From: Rhizobiaceae bacterium | GTDB lineage: Bacteria > Pseudomonadota > Alphaproteobacteria > Rhizobiales > Rhizobiaceae | Assembly (NCBI GenBank): GCA_016742175.1 | Contig: JACVCH010000001.1 | Coordinates: forward strand, 372,001 to 436,000 | Direction: 5' to 3' | Length of the DNA stretch: 64,000 bases | Shown here: piece after piece, positions 50,029 through 58,316 of the stretch | Layout of the letters: each line of letters opens with the position of its first letter | Numbering within the stretch: the stretch's first letter is position 1 | Position numbers and translations under genes: made by a program | The notes under the pieces: generated by a model | The model's input: the letters and a program-made list of their open reading frames with translations, nothing else | Database searches by the model: none | Told to the model about the DNA's origin: nothing

Positions 50029-51651
50029 ATGATACGTCTCGAGAATATCAGCAAGCAGAACGGCAAGCAGATCGTCTTCATCGAGGCGTCGGCGGCACTG
50101 CAGAAGGGCGAAAAGATCGGCCTCGTCGGCCCGAACGGGGCGGGCAAGACGACGCTCTTTCGCATGATCACTGGCGAGGAACACCCGGACGAAGGCCAGG
50201 TCGCGATCGATCGCGGGGTGACGATCGGCTATTTCAGCCAGGATGTCGGCGACATGGCGGGCAAGAGCGCGGTGGCGGAAGTCATCGACGGTGTCGGGCC
50301 GGTGAGCGCGCTTGCCGCCGAGATGGCCGAACTCGAGGCGGCCATGGGCGATCCGGACCGGGCCGACGAAATGGACGCAATCATCACCCGCTACGGCGAG
50401 GTGCAGGGACGGTTCGACGAACTCGACGGCTATGCGCTCGATGGGCGCGCCCGCGAGGTGCTGGCCGGGCTGGGGTTCAGCCAGGAGATGATGGACGGCG
50501 ATGTCGGCAAGCTTTCGGGCGGCTGGAAGATGCGCGTCGCGCTCGCGAAGATCCTGCTCATGCGGCCCGACGTGATGCTGCTCGACGAGCCGAGCAACCA
50601 TCTCGACCTCGAAAGTCTGATCTGGCTCGAAGCCTTCCTGCAGGGCTTCGACGGCGCGCTTTTGATGACGTCGCACGATCGCGAGTTCATGAATCGCATC
50701 GTCAACAAGATCGTGGAGATCGATGCGGGCTCGCTGACTTCCTATTCTGGCGACTATGCCTTCTATCAGGAACAGCGCGCGCTGACAGACTTGCAGCAGC
50801 AGGCGCAGTTCGAGCGGCAGCAGGCGATGCTGGCCAAGGAAATCGCGTTCATCGAGCGCTTCAAGGCGCGCGCGTCGCATGCAGCGCAGGTGCAGAGCCG
50901 GGTGAAGAAACTCGACAAGATCGACAAGGTGGAGCCGCCGAAGCGGCGCCAGACGGTGCGCTTCGAGTTCCAGCCGGCGCCGCGCTCGGGCGAGGACGTC
51001 GCGACGCTGAAGAACGTGTCCAAGAGCTATGGCAGCCGGACCATCTATGACGGGCTCGACTTCCAGGTGCGCCGGCGCGAGCGCTGGTGCGTGATGGGCA
51101 TCAACGGCGCCGGCAAGTCGACGCTTCTGAAGCTCGTGACCGGCACGGCCGATCCGGACAACGGTTCGGTGGCGCGGGGACCGAGCGTCAAGATGGGCTA
51201 TTTCGCGCAGCACGCGATGGAAGTGCTCGACGGCGAACGCACGGTGCTGCAATCGCTGGAGGACCAGTTCCCGCAGGCGGGCCAGGCGCCTTTGCGCGCG
51301 CTTGCCGGCTGCTTCGGCTTTTCCGGCGACGAGATCGAGAAGAAGTGCCGCGTGCTTTCGGGCGGCGAGAAGGCGCGGCTGGTGATGGCGAAGATGCTGT
51401 TCGATCCGCCGAACTTCCTCGTCCTCGACGAGCCGACCAACCATCTCGACATCGCCACCAAGGAGATGCTGATCGCCGCGCTCAAGCAGTACGAAGGCAC
51501 GATGCTGTTCGTCAGCCACGACCGGCATTTCCTCGCGGCGCTGTCGAACCGGGTTCTGGAACTGACCGAGGACGGCATCCGCACCTATGGCGGCGGCTAT
51601 ACCGAATATGTCGCCAGCACCGGGCAGGAAGCGCCGGGACTGCGCAGCTAG
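50029..51651 (+). CDS. ABC-F family ATPase
   Basis: A 540-residue cytosolic ABC-F protein: two ABC domains and no membrane segment. Walker A motifs are GPNGAGKTT (near residue 36) and GINGAGKST (near 360). Signature motifs are LSGGWKMRVALAKIL and LSGGEKARLVMAKML, and the Walker B lines are MLLDEPSNHLDLES and LVLDEPTNHLDIAT. The linker (about residues 245-310) is charged and helical. ABC-F proteins act on the ribosome E site; this one looks like the YbiT/Uup-like housekeeping kind rather than an antibiotic-resistance type. It is divergent from the TAXI gene and convergent with the LysR gene, whose stop it overlaps by four bases. Confidence 0.92.
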   Translation: MIRLENISKQNGKQIVFIEASAALQKGEKIGLVGPNGAGKTTLFRMITGEEHPDEGQVAIDRGVTIGYFSQDVGDMAGKSAVAEVIDGVGPVSALAAEMAELEAAMGDPDRADEMDAIITRYGEVQGRFDELDGYALDGRAREVLAGLGFSQEMMDGDVGKLSGGWKMRVALAKILLMRPDVMLLDEPSNHLDLESLIWLEAFLQGFDGALLMTSHDREFMNRIVNKIVEIDAGSLTSYSGDYAFYQEQRALTDLQQQAQFERQQAMLAKEIAFIERFKARASHAAQVQSRVKKLDKIDKVEPPKRRQTVRFEFQPAPRSGEDVATLKNVSKSYGSRTIYDGLDFQVRRRERWCVMGINGAGKSTLLKLVTGTADPDNGSVARGPSVKMGYFAQHAMEVLDGERTVLQSLEDQFPQAGQAPLRALAGCFGFSGDEIEKKCRVLSGGEKARLVMAKMLFDPPNFLVLDEPTNHLDIATKEMLIAALKQYEGTMLFVSHDRHFLAALSNRVLELTEDGIRTYGGGYTEYVASTGQEAPGLRS

Positions 51652-52862
51652 GTCGACTTTGCGGCGACGCGCAGCGCGTCGAGGAGTTCGGCCTGCAGGG
51701 TGGTCGGCATCCAGCCCTGACGGGTGGCGATGCCGATCGGGCGCGCGGTGGCTGGCAAAGAGAGCTTCAGCGGCACCAGAAGGCCGGAGTTCTCCTCGTA
51801 GGCGATCTGGCGGCGCGACATCAGCGTCAGCCGGTCGGAGTTGACGAGGAGGCCGCGCAGCGCGACCAGCGAGCCGGTCTCGACCAGGCCGCTGCCGCAT
51901 TGCGCGAGGTCGTGCCGCGCCGACAATTCGTCGAAGATCGCGCGGGTGGGCGTGCCCTTGCGCGGTAGTATCCATGGATAAGCGCGGAGGTCGTCGAAGG
52001 CGACGTTTGACAGCGCGGCGAGCGGATGGCCGGCGCGCACCACGACGGACAGCGGATCGTCGAAGAGCGCTTCCTGCGCGATACCTTTCGCCTCCGAGGC
52101 GGAGCGCAGGGCGCCGACCAGCATGTCGATCTCGCCGATGGCGAGCGCATGGGCGAGCGTGTCGTAGGAGCCGTCGACGATTTCCACCGACGCCGCCGGG
52201 CGCCGGCCGGTCCATGCGACGATGGCCTCCGGCACGATGCGCGTGCGGGCGAAGGGCAGGGTGCCGATGACGACGCGGCCGGTGAAGCGGCCGTCGAGTT
52301 CGCGGGCGTCCTCCAGCGCGTTTTCGAGTTCGCGCAGAACGAGGCTGGCCGCGCGTGCGAGCATGGTGCCGGTCGCAGTCAGGCGGATCGAGTTCTGCCG
52401 GCCTTCGAAGAGCGGGACCGTGCCGATGCGTTCCAGTTCGCGCGCGGCGCGCTGGACCGAGGGCTCGGCCTGTTCCAGGCGGCGGGCGGCAGCGGTGAAG
52501 CTGCTGGTCGAAGCGAAGGCTGCGACGGCGCGCAGATGTGCGATGGTGGCATGGGTTTCCAGGAGGTCGATCGCCAAGGCGCGGCCGATGGAGGCGTGGC
52601 GCGCAAGACGCTCGTTGGCTTCGCGCAACAGCGACAGGGCGCGCGCGGCGCGCTCGGTCAGAAGCCGGCCGCGCTCGGTGACGAACACGCCGGAGCCGCG
52701 CCGCTCGAACAGCGCGCCGCCGAACTGGCCTTCGAGCTTGGCGATGGCCTGCGAGGCGGCGGGTTGCGACACGCGCACAGCTTCGGCCGCGCGGGTCAGC
52801 GAGTTGGTTTCGGCGGCGAACTGGAAGAGCCGGACATGGCGCAGATTGGGGTAGGACGACAT
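51648..52862 (-). CDS. LysR-type regulator with two N-terminal HTH segments
   Basis: A 404-residue regulator, about 100 longer than a normal LysR protein. Residues about 7-66 form a LysR helix-turn-helix (LTRAAEAVRVSQPAASQAIAKLE). A second HTH-like segment follows at about 108-168 (FTAAARRLEQAEPSVQRAARELE, then FEGRQNSIRLTATG), and the effector-binding domain starts near residue 190. It lies 41 bases downstream of the galD-like gene on the same strand. It is the likely regulator of the aromatic cluster, comparable in role to GalR of the gallate pathway; that is inference from position. Confidence 0.88.
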   Translation of the reverse strand: MSSYPNLRHVRLFQFAAETNSLTRAAEAVRVSQPAASQAIAKLEGQFGGALFERRGSGVFVTERGRLLTERAARALSLLREANERLARHASIGRALAIDLLETHATIAHLRAVAAFASTSSFTAAARRLEQAEPSVQRAARELERIGTVPLFEGRQNSIRLTATGTMLARAASLVLRELENALEDARELDGRFTGRVVIGTLPFARTRIVPEAIVAWTGRRPAASVEIVDGSYDTLAHALAIGEIDMLVGALRSASEAKGIAQEALFDDPLSVVVRAGHPLAALSNVAFDDLRAYPWILPRKGTPTRAIFDELSARHDLAQCGSGLVETGSLVALRGLLVNSDRLTLMSRRQIAYEENSGLLVPLKLSLPATARPIGIATRQGWMPTTLQAELLDALRVAAKST

Positions 52863-52903
52863 GGCGCGGATTTAGGCAGGTGCCGTGCCGTTTGGGAAGT
52901 GGC

Positions 52904-53959
52904 TCAGTCGTAGACCAATCCGTCGAAGAGCTTGCGCGCGGTTCGAAGCACGCCTGCTTCGGCCAGATTGCCGTCGTCGTCGAGGCTCGCGGTGACGGTG
53001 AATTCGCCGGTCGGATGCTCGATGGAAATGAGCATGTCGCGCGCGCGTTGGAGCTTCGCGATTTTTGCTGCCGGGCCGTTTTCGAGCAGGCAGGCGGTGG
53101 CGACGCTGACGGCGCCCAAGACGCCGATCGCCTGGTGGCAGACATGGGGGATGAAAGTGCGGGTGGAGATCGCGCCGCCGGCCTGCGCGGCGCTGACGAG
53201 CGTCATCTTGGGCACGGATTTTTCCGTGACGTCGCCGAGATTCATCAACGGCCCGGCCTTCAGCCGGATCGCTTCGATGCGCGCCTTCAGTTCCGCATTG
53301 GCGTTGAGATCGGCCGGGGTTTCCGTGCCGGTGAGGCCGAAATCGTTGGCCGCCATGACGACGCAGGGCATGCCGTTGTCGATCAAGGTGACGTCGACGC
53401 CGTCGATCGTGTCGACCTCGTTGCCGGTCGGCAGGAGCGCGCCGCAGGAGGAGCCGGCGGTGTCCTTGAAGACGATGGGAACGGGCGCCGCCATGCCGGG
53501 GACGCCGTCGATGCGGGCGTCGCCGGCGTAGGTGACGCGTCCATCCGGCGTCCTCACGGTCGCGATGGCGATCTGGCCGGTGTTTTCCATGAAGATGCGC
53601 ACGCGCGTTTCGCCATCACCGGCCGCAACGAGGCCGCGCTCGATGGCAAAAGGGCCGATGCCGGCGAGGATGTTGCCGCAGTTCTGCGCGTCGGTGACGA
53701 TGGGCTTGTCGACGAAAACCTGCAGGAAGAGATAGTCGACATCGACGTCCGGCCGATCGGATTTCGACACGACCGCGACCTTGGAAGTGAGCGGATCGGC
53801 GCCGCCGAGGCCGTCGATCTGGCGGGGATCGGGCGAGCCCATGACGCGCAGGAGGAAGGCGTCGCGCGCCGCCGGATCGGCGGGCAAGTCGTCCTTGAGG
53901 AAATAGCCGCCCTTCGACGTACCACCGCGCATCCACATGGCGCGAATACCGTTCGTCAT
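52904..53959 (-). CDS. galD: 4-oxalomesaconate tautomerase-like PrpF protein
   Basis: A 351-residue PrpF-family protein (diaminopimelate-epimerase fold). The opening MWMRGGTSKGGYFL, then MGSPDPRQIDGLGGADPLTSKVAVV, FMENTGQIA and the Cys motifs NCGNILAGIGPFA and SSCGALLPTG all match GalD closely. GalD converts the keto tautomer of 4-oxalomesaconate to the enol for hydration in gallate catabolism. The ATG shares one base with the stop of the galB-like gene (TGATG); a GTG three bases earlier is possible. Adjacent galB supports 4-oxalomesaconate over other PrpF substrates such as methylaconitate. Confidence 0.82.
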   Translation of the reverse strand: MTNGIRAMWMRGGTSKGGYFLKDDLPADPAARDAFLLRVMGSPDPRQIDGLGGADPLTSKVAVVSKSDRPDVDVDYLFLQVFVDKPIVTDAQNCGNILAGIGPFAIERGLVAAGDGETRVRIFMENTGQIAIATVRTPDGRVTYAGDARIDGVPGMAAPVPIVFKDTAGSSCGALLPTGNEVDTIDGVDVTLIDNGMPCVVMAANDFGLTGTETPADLNANAELKARIEAIRLKAGPLMNLGDVTEKSVPKMTLVSAAQAGGAISTRTFIPHVCHQAIGVLGAVSVATACLLENGPAAKIAKLQRARDMLISIEHPTGEFTVTASLDDDGNLAEAGVLRTARKLFDGLVYD

Positions 53960-54684
53960 CACAGCGCGTCCACGGTGCGCGGGAAGATCGACTGGAAGCC
54001 TTCGGCATATTTCGCCTCACGCCCGCCGGCCTGGCCGCCGGAATTGCGCCGGAACTGGTTGGCGCGGTTCTCCGCGACGTTGGTGTAATAGTCCCAAAGA
54101 TGCTGCTGGCCCTCCATGCACTCGATGGCGGCCTTCTTCTTTTCCCAGACCGGCGTGATGTCGAGGATCGTGTCGGGCTTCCAGGCGCATTGTTCGGTCT
54201 GGTGCGGCTCGAACAGATAAAGCTGCGGCGCGCCGAGTACCTTCTCGCCGGGATTGTGACCCCAGGCCTGCGCGATCATCCGGCATTCGAGCGCGACGCG
54301 CGTCGCGTAGGGGTGGTCGGTGTTGTAGGGGTCCTCCATCGAGTGCGACAGCATGAAATCCGGCTGGACCTTGCGGATGACATCGACGAGGCGGAATTTC
54401 GCGTCGCGATCGAGTTCGAGCGGATAGTCGCCGCAATCGAAGAACTGGATGTCGGCTGCGCCAAGCGCAGAAGCGGCGGCTTCCGCCTCTTTACGGCGGG
54501 CGGCTTTGACGCCTTCAAGCGTCGCGCCCGCATTCTTCCACAGTTTCGCGCTTTCGCCGCGCTCGCCATAGGAGAGGCAGACGACGGTCACGTCGATGCC
54601 CTTTTCGGCGTGGAGCGCGATCGCGCCGCCGCAGCGCCAGACGAAATCGGCCGAGTGGGCGCTGATGACGAGGGCGGTGCTCAT
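53959..54684 (-). CDS. galB: 4-oxalomesaconate hydratase-like PIG-L protein
   Basis: A 241-residue LmbE/PIG-L fold protein. The metal site is SAHSADF (His10, Asp13) and the later NTDHPYATR (His124); FVWRCGGAIALHAEKG and CLSYGERGESAKLW are strikingly like Pseudomonas GalB, which adds water to 4-oxalomesaconate to form 4-carboxy-4-hydroxy-2-oxoadipate. It overlaps the dioxygenase-like gene upstream (ATGA) and the tautomerase gene downstream (TGATG). A deacetylase role is possible by family, but the context and the atypical AHSADF (not AHPDD) favour GalB. Confidence 0.82.
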   Translation of the reverse strand: MSTALVISAHSADFVWRCGGAIALHAEKGIDVTVVCLSYGERGESAKLWKNAGATLEGVKAARRKEAEAAASALGAADIQFFDCGDYPLELDRDAKFRLVDVIRKVQPDFMLSHSMEDPYNTDHPYATRVALECRMIAQAWGHNPGEKVLGAPQLYLFEPHQTEQCAWKPDTILDITPVWEKKKAAIECMEGQQHLWDYYTNVAENRANQFRRNSGGQAGGREAKYAEGFQSIFPRTVDAL

Positions 54685-55655
54685 GGTTTGGTGCCTCCTT
54701 TGGCGACGGGCGGCGTGCCGTGGGTGTGGAAGGATTCGATCGTCTTCAGGCCCCAAGCCTGGCCCTTTTTCCGCTCGGCCTCGGTCCAGACGATCGTCTG
54801 CCAGTCGGGGTCGAGGACGAGGCGCGCGCCGGCGTTGGCGATCTCGATGCGATTGCCGGCGGGCTCGTAGACGTAGAGGAAGAAGGTGCCCTGGATGGCG
54901 TGGCGATGCGGGCCGGTTTCGATGAAGACGCCGTTTTCGAGGAAGACGTCGGCCGCCCGCAGGATGTCGTCGCGGTGGTCGGCGGCATAGGTCAGATGGT
55001 GGAAGCGGCCGCGCGTGCCGGAATGATCTTCCGTGCAGGCCATGTCGTAGCCCTTGTTGTTGACCGTGAACCAGCAGCCGCCGATGCGGCCATTGTCGAG
55101 CTGGATCATCTCGGTCACGCGACTGCCGAGCGCCTCGACCATGAAGTCGCGGATCTTCGACACGTCGGTCGCCAGAAGATTGAAATGGTCGATGCGGCGC
55201 GGCGCGGCGCCGCGTGCGTGGAAGCGTTGGGCGACGTTCTTGAGGGCGGGACGTTCGGCTTCGGGCGCCTGGTATTTGTGCGTGTCCCAGTAGAGCTCGA
55301 AGACGTGGCCGTCCGAGCTATGGAAGCGGTAGGAACGGCCGTGGCCGAGATCGCCGTCGGTCCAGCCGATGCCGAGGCCCATCTTCTCGATGACGGCCAC
55401 GCGTCGGTCGAGCGCGGCCTCAGACGACGTGCGGTAGGCGCAGTGCGCCATGCCGGTGGTGTTCGATGCCGTCAGCTTGAGGGAATGGAACTCGTAGTCG
55501 TCCCAGGCGCGCAGATAGACCGAAGGGCCCTCGCGGCCGGCTTCCGTCAGGCCGTAGACGTTGACGAAGAAATCGAGGCTTTCCTCGAATTTATCGGTCA
55601 GGAGTTCGACATGGCCGAGATGGGCGACGTCGAAGCAGGGTTCACTCATGGTCAT
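54681..55655 (-). CDS. Type I extradiol dioxygenase (VOC, catechol 2,3-dioxygenase-like)
   Basis: A 324-residue protein with two VOC modules. The C-terminal module has the full iron site of extradiol dioxygenases: His157 (RRIDHFNL), His220 (RFHHLTYA) and Glu271 (GNRIEI). His252 and Tyr261 sit at the spacings of the acid-base residues in XylE (His246, Tyr255 before Glu265). It should open a catecholic or gallate-like ring with O2. Known gallate and protocatechuate 4,5-dioxygenases are type II enzymes, so the substrate here is not obvious. The ATG overlaps the livF stop (ATGA); another ATG is two codons later. Confidence 0.85.
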   Translation of the reverse strand: MTMSEPCFDVAHLGHVELLTDKFEESLDFFVNVYGLTEAGREGPSVYLRAWDDYEFHSLKLTASNTTGMAHCAYRTSSEAALDRRVAVIEKMGLGIGWTDGDLGHGRSYRFHSSDGHVFELYWDTHKYQAPEAERPALKNVAQRFHARGAAPRRIDHFNLLATDVSKIRDFMVEALGSRVTEMIQLDNGRIGGCWFTVNNKGYDMACTEDHSGTRGRFHHLTYAADHRDDILRAADVFLENGVFIETGPHRHAIQGTFFLYVYEPAGNRIEIANAGARLVLDPDWQTIVWTEAERKKGQAWGLKTIESFHTHGTPPVAKGGTKP

Positions 55656-56389
55656 GCCTTTCGGGAGGCTGCGTCGTCGACATCGAGATTCATGCCGACA
55701 TAGCGGTCGAGCGTCGCGCGGTCGTCGAGGAGCGCCTGCGACTTCGCGCGATGGGCGACCGTGCCGCGCTCGATGACGAGGGCGTCCTGCGTCAGCGCGA
55801 GCGCGACGTCGGCGTGCTGCTCGACGAGGACGAGCGCCATGCCCTCGTTCTGCGCCATGGCGCGGATGGCGGCGGTGAGTTCCTCGACGATGATCGGCGC
55901 GAGGCCCTCCAGTGGTTCGTCGAGCAGGAGAACGGCGGGGTTTGTCATCAGCGTGCGGCCGATGGTGAGCATCTGCTGCTCGCCGCCGGAGAGCTGGTTG
56001 CCCATGTTGCCGCGCCGTTCCTTCAGGCGCGGGAAGAGGTCCCAGATGGCGTCGAGCGTCCAGCGGCCGGAGCGGGCGGCGACGGTCAGGTTCTCCTCGA
56101 CGGAGAGCGAGGGGAAGATGTCGCGCTCCTGCGGGACCCAGCCGAGGCCGTGCCGCGCGCGCTTGTGCGAGGGCAGGCGCGAGATGTCCTGGCCGCGGAA
56201 ATGGATGCTGCCGCCCGTCAGTGGCAGGAAGCCCATGGCGGTCAGGATCATCGTCGTCTTGCCGACGCCGTTGCGGCCGAGAAGGGCAAGGCTGCCGCCT
56301 TCCGGCACCGCAAACGAGACATGGTCGAGCACGATGCCGGACCCGTAGCCGGCGCTGACGTCCCGGAACTCGAGGATCGGCTCAGCCAT
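55652..56389 (-). CDS. livF: Branched-chain-type ABC transporter ATPase LivF
   Basis: A 245-residue ABC ATPase with Walker A GRNGVGKTT, signature LSGGEQQMLTIGR and Walker B LLLDEPLEGLAP, the last two in the form typical of LivF. With LivG it powers uptake through LivHM. The ATG at 56389 overlaps the livG end by 8 bases; its stop overlaps the dioxygenase start. In this setting the transporter probably carries an aromatic acid rather than leucine. Confidence 0.92.
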   Translation of the reverse strand: MAEPILEFRDVSAGYGSGIVLDHVSFAVPEGGSLALLGRNGVGKTTMILTAMGFLPLTGGSIHFRGQDISRLPSHKRARHGLGWVPQERDIFPSLSVEENLTVAARSGRWTLDAIWDLFPRLKERRGNMGNQLSGGEQQMLTIGRTLMTNPAVLLLDEPLEGLAPIIVEELTAAIRAMAQNEGMALVLVEQHADVALALTQDALVIERGTVAHRAKSQALLDDRATLDRYVGMNLDVDDAASRKA

Positions 56390-57146
56390 GCGCGCCGTGC
56401 CCCAGATAGACGTCGCGCACGCGCGCATCGGTGCGGATGTTCGCCGTCGTGTCCTCGACCAGCACGCCGCCGCTGACCAGGACGATGATGCGGGTGGCGA
56501 AGCGGAAGACGATGTTCATGTCGTGCTCGATGAAGAGCACCGAAATGTCCGCCGGCAGGCCGGCGATGACCGAAAAGAGCATCGCGCTCTCGTCCTTCGG
56601 GACGCCGGCGGCAGGCTCGTCGAGGAGCAGGACCTTGGGGCGGGTGGCGAGCGCCAGCGCGATTTCCAGAAGGCGCTGCTGGCCGTAGGCGAGGGTGCGC
56701 GTCGGCTGCGTCGCGACGTCGGCGAGGCGAAGGCGCATCAGGATTTCGAAGGCCTCGTCGATCGCCTCGGTCTGCGTCGACAGGCGGCGCCAGAACTGGC
56801 CGGCGACGGCCTCGCGTTCGCTGACAGCGAGCGTCACCGCCTCGATCGGCGTCAATTCGGGAAAGAGCGTGTTGATCTGGAAGGTGCGCGCGAGGCCCTT
56901 TCGCACGCGGGTAGCGGCCGGTGCGGCGGTGATGTCCTCGCCGTCGAGCTCGATGGTGCCTGAATCGGGCTTGAGCTGGCCGGTGATGAGGTTGATCAGC
57001 GTCGTCTTGCCGGCGCCGTTGGGACCGATCAGCGCGTAGCGGCAACCGCGCGGCAGTGTGAGCGAGACGTCGCGCGCGACCTTGAGCGCGCCGAAATTCT
57101 TCCGCAGCGCGTCGGTCCTGAGCATGATCGGCTGCGCGTCCGCCAT
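56382..57146 (-). CDS. livG: Branched-chain-type ABC transporter ATPase LivG
   Basis: A 254-residue ABC ATPase with Walker A GPNGAGKTT, the LivG hallmark ARTFQINTLFPELTPIEAV, signature-region TLAYGQQRLLEIALAL and Walker B LLLDEPAAGV. The signature has Ala-Tyr-Gly in place of Leu-Ser-Gly, as often in LivG. The ATG overlaps the livM stop by one base (TGATG). Confidence 0.93.
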   Translation of the reverse strand: MADAQPIMLRTDALRKNFGALKVARDVSLTLPRGCRYALIGPNGAGKTTLINLITGQLKPDSGTIELDGEDITAAPAATRVRKGLARTFQINTLFPELTPIEAVTLAVSEREAVAGQFWRRLSTQTEAIDEAFEILMRLRLADVATQPTRTLAYGQQRLLEIALALATRPKVLLLDEPAAGVPKDESAMLFSVIAGLPADISVLFIEHDMNIVFRFATRIIVLVSGGVLVEDTTANIRTDARVRDVYLGHGAHG

Positions 57147-58126
57147 CAGCCGCGCCTTCCTGCGAGCCTGGCGAGGAAGCCGAGGATGCCCTTCGGCATG
57201 AACAGCACGACGACCATCAGGAGGAGCCCGATCCAGAAATACCAGTATTGCGGGTTGATGCCGGCAAGCTGGTCGCGCGCGATCATGAAGATGATGGCGC
57301 CGAGGATGGCGCCGTAGAGCCGGCCGGTGCCGCCGAGGATCAGCATTACGACCACGTCGGCCGAGCGCTGGAAGCTTAAGACGTCGAGGCCCACCGTGTT
57401 GGTTGTCTGCGTCAGGAGGCCGCCGGCAACGCCCGCCAGCGCGGCGGAGATCGTGTAGATCTTGCGCAGATGCCAGGAATGGTCCGAGCCGATCGCCGGC
57501 ATGCGCTTGACGTTCTCGCGGATGCCGCGGAGCGCGAGGCCGAAGGAGGAGTTGACGATGGTGCGGCTGAGGAGAAAGCCGAGGAAGAGCACGACGAGCG
57601 AATAGGTGTAGGCAGTGTAGCCCCACAGGTCGAAACGGAACGCGCCGAAGATTTCCCAGGTGTCGACGCCGCGCAGGCCGTCGGTGCCCCCGGTCAGCCA
57701 CGTCATCGCGTTGGCGAGTTCGTAGGCGAGGAAGCCGAGGCCGAGCGTGACCATGATCAAGGCGAGGTGCTGGACGCGCACGATCAGGTAGCTCGCCACG
57801 AAGCCGACGAGGCCGGCCACCGCGCCGGCGAAGAGGAGACCGGAAATCGGCTCGCCCCAGCCGAGCCTGGCGCTGAGAAGCCCGACGGAATAGGCGCCGA
57901 GGCCGAAGAACAGCGCATGGCCGAGCGTGACGATGCCGGCATAGCCGAGGATGAGGTCGACGGAGATGGCGAAGAGGGCGGCGATGGCGATCTGGCTTGC
58001 CAGGGTCAGGTAGGTCGGGAACAGGAAGAACGGCACGAGCGTCGCCAGCCAGAAGGCGATCTCGAAATACGACCAGCGGCTCTGGCGGGCGAGCCAGGCG
58101 TGGGCGGTGGTGGTTAGGGGCGTCAT
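57146..58126 (-). CDS. livM: Branched-chain-type ABC transporter permease LivM
   Basis: A 326-residue permease with about eight to ten transmembrane helices and the LivM motifs LGYAGIVTLGHALFFGLGAYSVGLL and GIRENVKRMPAIGSD (the EAA-like cytoplasmic loop). GTDGLRGVDTW is also a LivM feature. It is separated from livH by 190 bases that are filled by repeat element C, whereas all downstream junctions overlap. Confidence 0.92.
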   Translation of the reverse strand: MTPLTTTAHAWLARQSRWSYFEIAFWLATLVPFFLFPTYLTLASQIAIAALFAISVDLILGYAGIVTLGHALFFGLGAYSVGLLSARLGWGEPISGLLFAGAVAGLVGFVASYLIVRVQHLALIMVTLGLGFLAYELANAMTWLTGGTDGLRGVDTWEIFGAFRFDLWGYTAYTYSLVVLFLGFLLSRTIVNSSFGLALRGIRENVKRMPAIGSDHSWHLRKIYTISAALAGVAGGLLTQTTNTVGLDVLSFQRSADVVVMLILGGTGRLYGAILGAIIFMIARDQLAGINPQYWYFWIGLLLMVVVLFMPKGILGFLARLAGRRG

Positions 58127-58163
58127 GGGCGGTTACACCCGCGATCAATGCCGTGATCACGCA

Positions 58164-58303
58164 GCTCTCTGTCGCGCCCCCCTCTGTCCTGCCGGACATC
58201 TCCCCCGCGTGGGGGGAGATCACGCGCGTCGAGGTTGGCGATTAGCCAATCTCCCCCCTTGCGGGGGAGATGGCCGGCAGGCCGGAGGGGGGCACCGTAG
58301 AGC
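58164..58303 (+). repeat. Palindromic intergenic element C, inside the liv operon
   Basis: A second copy of the element at 23936-24072. It has the same outer ends (CTCTGTCGCGCCCCCCTCTG ... GAGGGGGGCACCGTAGAGC), the same two CATCTCCCCC / GGGGGAGAT hairpins and a diverged centre. It lies between livH and livM and would form a long hairpin in the mRNA. Confidence 0.9.
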
Positions 58304-58316
58304 ATGACCATCTCCC

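Noticed and set aside
56390-56428. Upstream start of livF at 56428
   Set aside because: It lies inside livG; MAEPILEF at 56389 matches the family start and the 8-base overlap.
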